NCBI GenBank assembly: GCA_963677015.1
Contig: OY781533.1
Coordinates: 124,001 to 188,000 of the forward strand
DNA length: 64,000 nucleotides
Source of the DNA: G963556115 sp963677015
GTDB taxonomy: Bacteria > Planctomycetota > SZUA-567
Direction: 5' to 3'
The notes under the pieces are model-generated. The model had not been told where the DNA came from, ran no database searches, and saw only the letters and a list, made by a program, of their open reading frames with translations. Below, piece by piece: positions 61,370 to 64,000 of the stretch; positions within the stretch are counted from its first letter, which is position 1; each line of letters begins with the position of its first letter. The position numbers and the translations under genes are program-made.

Positions 61370-61391
61370 GAACTAATTAATATTTTATAGT

Positions 61392-61434
61392 AAATATATA
61401 CGGGGCAGCTGTATGCTGTCCCGTATATATATTT
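61392..61434. terminator. Terminator between the 87-residue gene and the binding protein gene
   Basis: ATATATACGGG-CAGC pairs with GCTG-CCCGTATATAT around a short loop; the outer pairs are all A-T. It lies between converging genes and can serve both strands. Confidence 0.78.
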
Positions 61435-61463
61435 ATCAGTATATTAAATAATGCTTTTTGAAG

Positions 61464-63083
61464 TTAACGAACCCATCGCTCCATAATATTTTTTACTACG
61501 CCGCGCTGGCGTAATGCTTCAAAAGCAGCCTGCCAGGCATCAGCCACTTCTTTGGGTGTTTCTTTGGAAATACCAATATAATAATAGGCTTTCGGTGAGA
61601 TCTGAATTATCGGCTTCATGTTTATCGCTGAGTAACCGGCATCGCGGGCTACGTATGGAGCGGTCACGCTTGAAAAAGCAGCCGCATGTTCAGGGTTATT
61701 CATGATGTCATGAATAACTTCGGATGGTGTGCTGAAAGGAATAAGATTACTGAATCCAAGTTGTGAAAGTTTTGTGCCGGCATAGGCACCGCCTACACAT
61801 GAGATAGCCGGCAGCATTTTCGCATCGGCGAGGTCTCGAACCATTATCGGTGCGTCACGGCGGGCATAAAGCCAGGCTGAGTCTGCTGCGTAAGGTCCAA
61901 TCCAGTAAAAATCATTCTCACGCTCGGGGGTACGTTTTAAGGTGCAGATAGCAGCGTAAGGTGTTGTCTTGGCAAGGAAAAAGATGCTGTTCCATTCTGA
62001 AAGCTGGATGGGAGCAGGTGTCATTCCAAGCTCATTCTGAATAGCAGAGATAAGTTCGGCTACGGCACCCTGAATATAGGTTGAGTTGTCAACAGAGAAG
62101 GTAAATGGCGGGAATTCTTCAGCATAAATACTGATTCCGTGTTTCTGGGTGCCGCTGACAACACGGCCTTTTTGTGTAAGAACGATACTTTCGCTTGCCG
62201 GGCGCTCAACAATATTAGTCTTGATCGTTGGCACAGCTTTGCCGTTGATTATAAGGGGTTCGACAAATGTTGTCTGATCAGGAATTATGATCTCATTAGG
62301 AAATACCGGTTCGGCAGGGATGATCGGCATTCTGCCTTCAGGTAGATATTTTTTGTATAAAGCCGCCAGAGTTCCGTCACGTCTCATATCCAGCAGAACC
62401 TGCTGCATATAAAGGGGGATTCTGGGATTTGTCGCTTTATTTAGAGCATAATATAACGTTCTCTTCATAAAGAGTTTGATCGGGGTAGGCCAGGAATTTT
62501 TTTTGACGTTCATGCGCTTCATAAAATCTTTCACAGACGCATCCGGGAAAATTCCTATACTTGTACTGCCGGTAAGCAGAGAATTCAGTGCCTGCTCTGT
62601 AGTATCGAAATAACGCAGGTTGGTGCAGCCGGAGTCTTTGAGTGTCTGGTTTACGGCAAAGCCTTTTACTGTGGCGATACTCTTGGCATTGCGGATATCG
62701 TCTAGAGTATTGATGGTTATGTTGCTGCCACGTGGCTTGTAGATATAGTAATCCAGGCTGGCAATAGGACCAACCCAGAAGAAACTGTTCCGGCGGTCTG
62801 CAGTCATAACAGTTGGGAATATTGCGCTTCCGGGATCATGAAGTGTCTTTTCGTAAACAATATCCCAGTCTCCGAAAGTAATAGGAATATCAACATTGGC
62901 CCGGCGCATCATCTCTTCGACAGCTTTGTAGGCGATTCCTGTTCCTGAAGGTCCGGCGGTCATGCTTACCGGAGGTGTGGGGCTGGTGTAAATTCTGGTG
63001 ATTTTTGCCGCCTGTGCGGCTGGGATGGCTGCCGCCAGTATTGCCAGAATCAATGTGAATAAAAAGTTTTTGGTGATTTTCAC
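61464..63083 (-). CDS. Fused double solute-binding protein (two SBP_bac_3-like modules)
   Basis: The 539-residue protein has a signal peptide (FLFTLILAILAAAIPAAQA). Module 1 (~28-270) and module 2 (~315-539) both have the type-3 amino-acid/solute-binding pattern. Shared segments are TSPTPPVSMTAGPSGTGIAYKAVEEM in module 1 and YAEEFPPFTFSVDNSTYIQGAVAEL in module 2, then ...FWVGPIA / DFYWIGPYA and KSIATVKGFAVNQTLKDSG / PAISCVGGAYAGTKLSQLG. Module 2 shows the conserved RTPERENDFYWIGPYA. Tandem binding proteins are usual in ABC uptake or sensor functions; no permease or ATPase is next to it. The stop lies 29 bases after the terminator. Confidence 0.85.
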   Translation of the reverse strand: MKITKNFLFTLILAILAAAIPAAQAAKITRIYTSPTPPVSMTAGPSGTGIAYKAVEEMMRRANVDIPITFGDWDIVYEKTLHDPGSAIFPTVMTADRRNSFFWVGPIASLDYYIYKPRGSNITINTLDDIRNAKSIATVKGFAVNQTLKDSGCTNLRYFDTTEQALNSLLTGSTSIGIFPDASVKDFMKRMNVKKNSWPTPIKLFMKRTLYYALNKATNPRIPLYMQQVLLDMRRDGTLAALYKKYLPEGRMPIIPAEPVFPNEIIIPDQTTFVEPLIINGKAVPTIKTNIVERPASESIVLTQKGRVVSGTQKHGISIYAEEFPPFTFSVDNSTYIQGAVAELISAIQNELGMTPAPIQLSEWNSIFFLAKTTPYAAICTLKRTPERENDFYWIGPYAADSAWLYARRDAPIMVRDLADAKMLPAISCVGGAYAGTKLSQLGFSNLIPFSTPSEVIHDIMNNPEHAAAFSSVTAPYVARDAGYSAINMKPIIQISPKAYYYIGISKETPKEVADAWQAAFEALRQRGVVKNIMERWVR

Positions 63084-63228
63084 TTTTTTACTCCTTTGTT
63101 ATGTTTGAGAGCGGATGGTGCTGTCTGTAAAAGAAATCTTCAGCAGTAAAAAATACAAAAATGTTACTTAAATAAAGTAGTGTATTCGTTTTTTTTTTGC
63201 AAGTTTAAAATTTGTAAATGAGAATATA

Positions 63229-63260
63229 ATCGTCGACGGCAGAAAATTGCCGTCGACGAT
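63229..63260 (-). terminator. Terminator of the paralogous binding-protein gene
   Basis: A 13-bp perfect inverted repeat (ATCGTCGACGGCA with loop GAAAAT) lies 35 bases beyond the stop. A weak T-rich stretch follows on the minus strand. Confidence 0.78.
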
Positions 63261-63295
63261 AGCTGGGAAAAGAGATGATTTTGTGTTTTTTTACG

Positions 63296-64000
63296 TTATT
63301 TTATCCAGCGTCCGAGGATATCCTGAAGTTTTCCGGTTTCTTTAATATTTGAGAAAGCTTCCTGCCATAATTGTGCAATTGCTTCAGGAGTATTTCTGGA
63401 TATTCCAATATAGTAGTTTGTTTTTTGAGATACCTGAATTAGTGGTTTCACATTGATTGGGGAATAGCCTGCATCACGAATCATATATGGTGCGGAGACA
63501 CTTGAAAATGCACCGGCAACTTCTGGATTGTCTAACATTGAGTTTACTACCTCATCCGGATTACTGAAGGCTTTGAGGTTGGTGAACTCTTTATTTACCA
63601 GGGTGTTATACGCAAATGCCTTGTCAATACAGAAAATAGTCGGGATTTTTTGGGCGGCAGCAATATTGTCGATTTTTTCAGAGAAATCACGACGGGCATA
63701 TAGCCAGGCTGAGTCTGCGGCATATGGTCCGATCCAGTAGAAATCATTCTCTCTTTCCGGGATACGTTTGAGTGTGCATATTACTGAATAGGGTGTAGTT
63801 CGGGCTTTTTCGTAGATTTTATTCCAGTCATTCATAATGATTTCAGGCGGATTTTGTTTGAATTTATTATAAATGTTGGTAATGAGGTCTACAGTCGCGC
63901 CCTGAATAAAGGTTGATCCTTTAGTGGTAAAGGTCAGTGGCGGAAACTGTTCGGCATAGATAGTCATTTTTTTCAATGCGTTATTGATTTCATTTGGGTT
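63296..64000 (-). CDS. Solute-binding protein paralogue, C-terminal part (cut by window edge)
   Basis: The frame stays open to the window end (64000); no reliable start is inside. The visible 235 residues match module 2 of the gene at 61464-63083 closely: YAEQFPPLTFTTKGSTFIQGATVDLI, LKRIPERENDFYWIGPYAADSAWLYARRD, and VSAPYMIRDAGYSPINVKPLIQVSQKTNYYIGIS. The upstream sequence (NPNEINNALKK) also fits the linker position of that protein, so this may be the C-terminal half of a second double-module protein. It ends with a hairpin terminator 35 bases past its stop. A TTG at 63976 could be read as a start but is probably internal. Confidence 0.8.
   Translation of the reverse strand, partial: NPNEINNALKKMTIYAEQFPPLTFTTKGSTFIQGATVDLITNIYNKFKQNPPEIIMNDWNKIYEKARTTPYSVICTLKRIPERENDFYWIGPYAADSAWLYARRDFSEKIDNIAAAQKIPTIFCIDKAFAYNTLVNKEFTNLKAFSNPDEVVNSMLDNPEVAGAFSSVSAPYMIRDAGYSPINVKPLIQVSQKTNYYIGISRNTPEAIAQLWQEAFSNIKETGKLQDILGRWIK

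Noticed and set aside
1..64000. Mobile elements, CRISPR arrays, rRNA or prophage genes
   Set aside because: No transposase, integrase, regularly spaced repeat, phage structural gene or rRNA sequence was recognised on either strand.

Overview
The window reads as chromosomal DNA of a Gram-negative, AT-leaning bacterium, most likely from the PVC superphylum (a Lentisphaerota/Kiritimatiellota-like lineage is my best guess). The strongest lineage clue is the 64-residue basic protein at 28652-28846, which matches the small lysine-rich protein family known as a PVC signature. Lipoproteins, a heptosyltransferase, Wza/Wzz-like export proteins and periplasmic binding proteins show a double membrane. 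A fermentative D-lactate dehydrogenase behind an FNR-like box, an Fe-type alcohol dehydrogenase and a corrinoid protein suggest at least partly anaerobic life. I saw no insertion sequence, phage, integrase, CRISPR array or rRNA.

Layout. 1-10 kb: 5' part of a CheR methyltransferase, then lspA, an Fe-alcohol dehydrogenase, pyrD, tRNA-Cys, a glutaredoxin-like protein, an orphan ABC ATPase, an EAL-like/HDOD protein, a secreted protein and priA. 10-16 kb: a TolB-like lipoprotein, a second lipoprotein, a GT87-type membrane protein, a small acidic protein and TrpB2. 15.8-21.7 kb (minus strand): a five-gene sugar or cyclitol locus with oxidoreductase, isomerase/epimerase, ABC ATPase, permease and binding protein. 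22-35 kb: crcB, heptosyltransferase, ldhA-like gene, a new 48-residue membrane protein, lplA, a SPOR-like membrane protein, a degenerate DUF89 protein, the PVC small protein, panD, holA, hemW and acnB. 34.8-39.1 kb (minus): an exopolysaccharide export module (Wza-like, Wzz-like, pseudo-tyrosine-kinase, ExeA-like ATPase). 39-43 kb: pdxB, a TPR protein and an STN-like protein.

43-53 kb is the most unusual region. A very large hybrid histidine kinase faces a plus-strand cluster of a STAS protein, a CheA-like scaffold with no ATPase domain and a degenerate receiver, a receiver-PP2C phosphatase, and an RsbW-like kinase gene interrupted by an in-frame TAG; a coiled-coil membrane protein and a GYF-like membrane protein follow. 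I read it as a phosphorelay joined to a partner-switching module, and it is my main candidate for a poorly described system.

53-64 kb: a CobW-type GTPase next to a corrinoid protein with no methyltransferase, PPK2, Lon, Hsp20, a TPR protein, two unrecognised proteins (one behind a consensus sigma70-type promoter) and two paralogous periplasmic binding proteins, one made of two fused solute-binding modules.

A theme is the number of proteins that keep a family fold but lack catalytic residues: the DUF89 protein, the BY-kinase, the CheA-like scaffold with its receiver, and the second Hpt domain of the hybrid kinase. All functions are read from motifs by eye; no database search was run.
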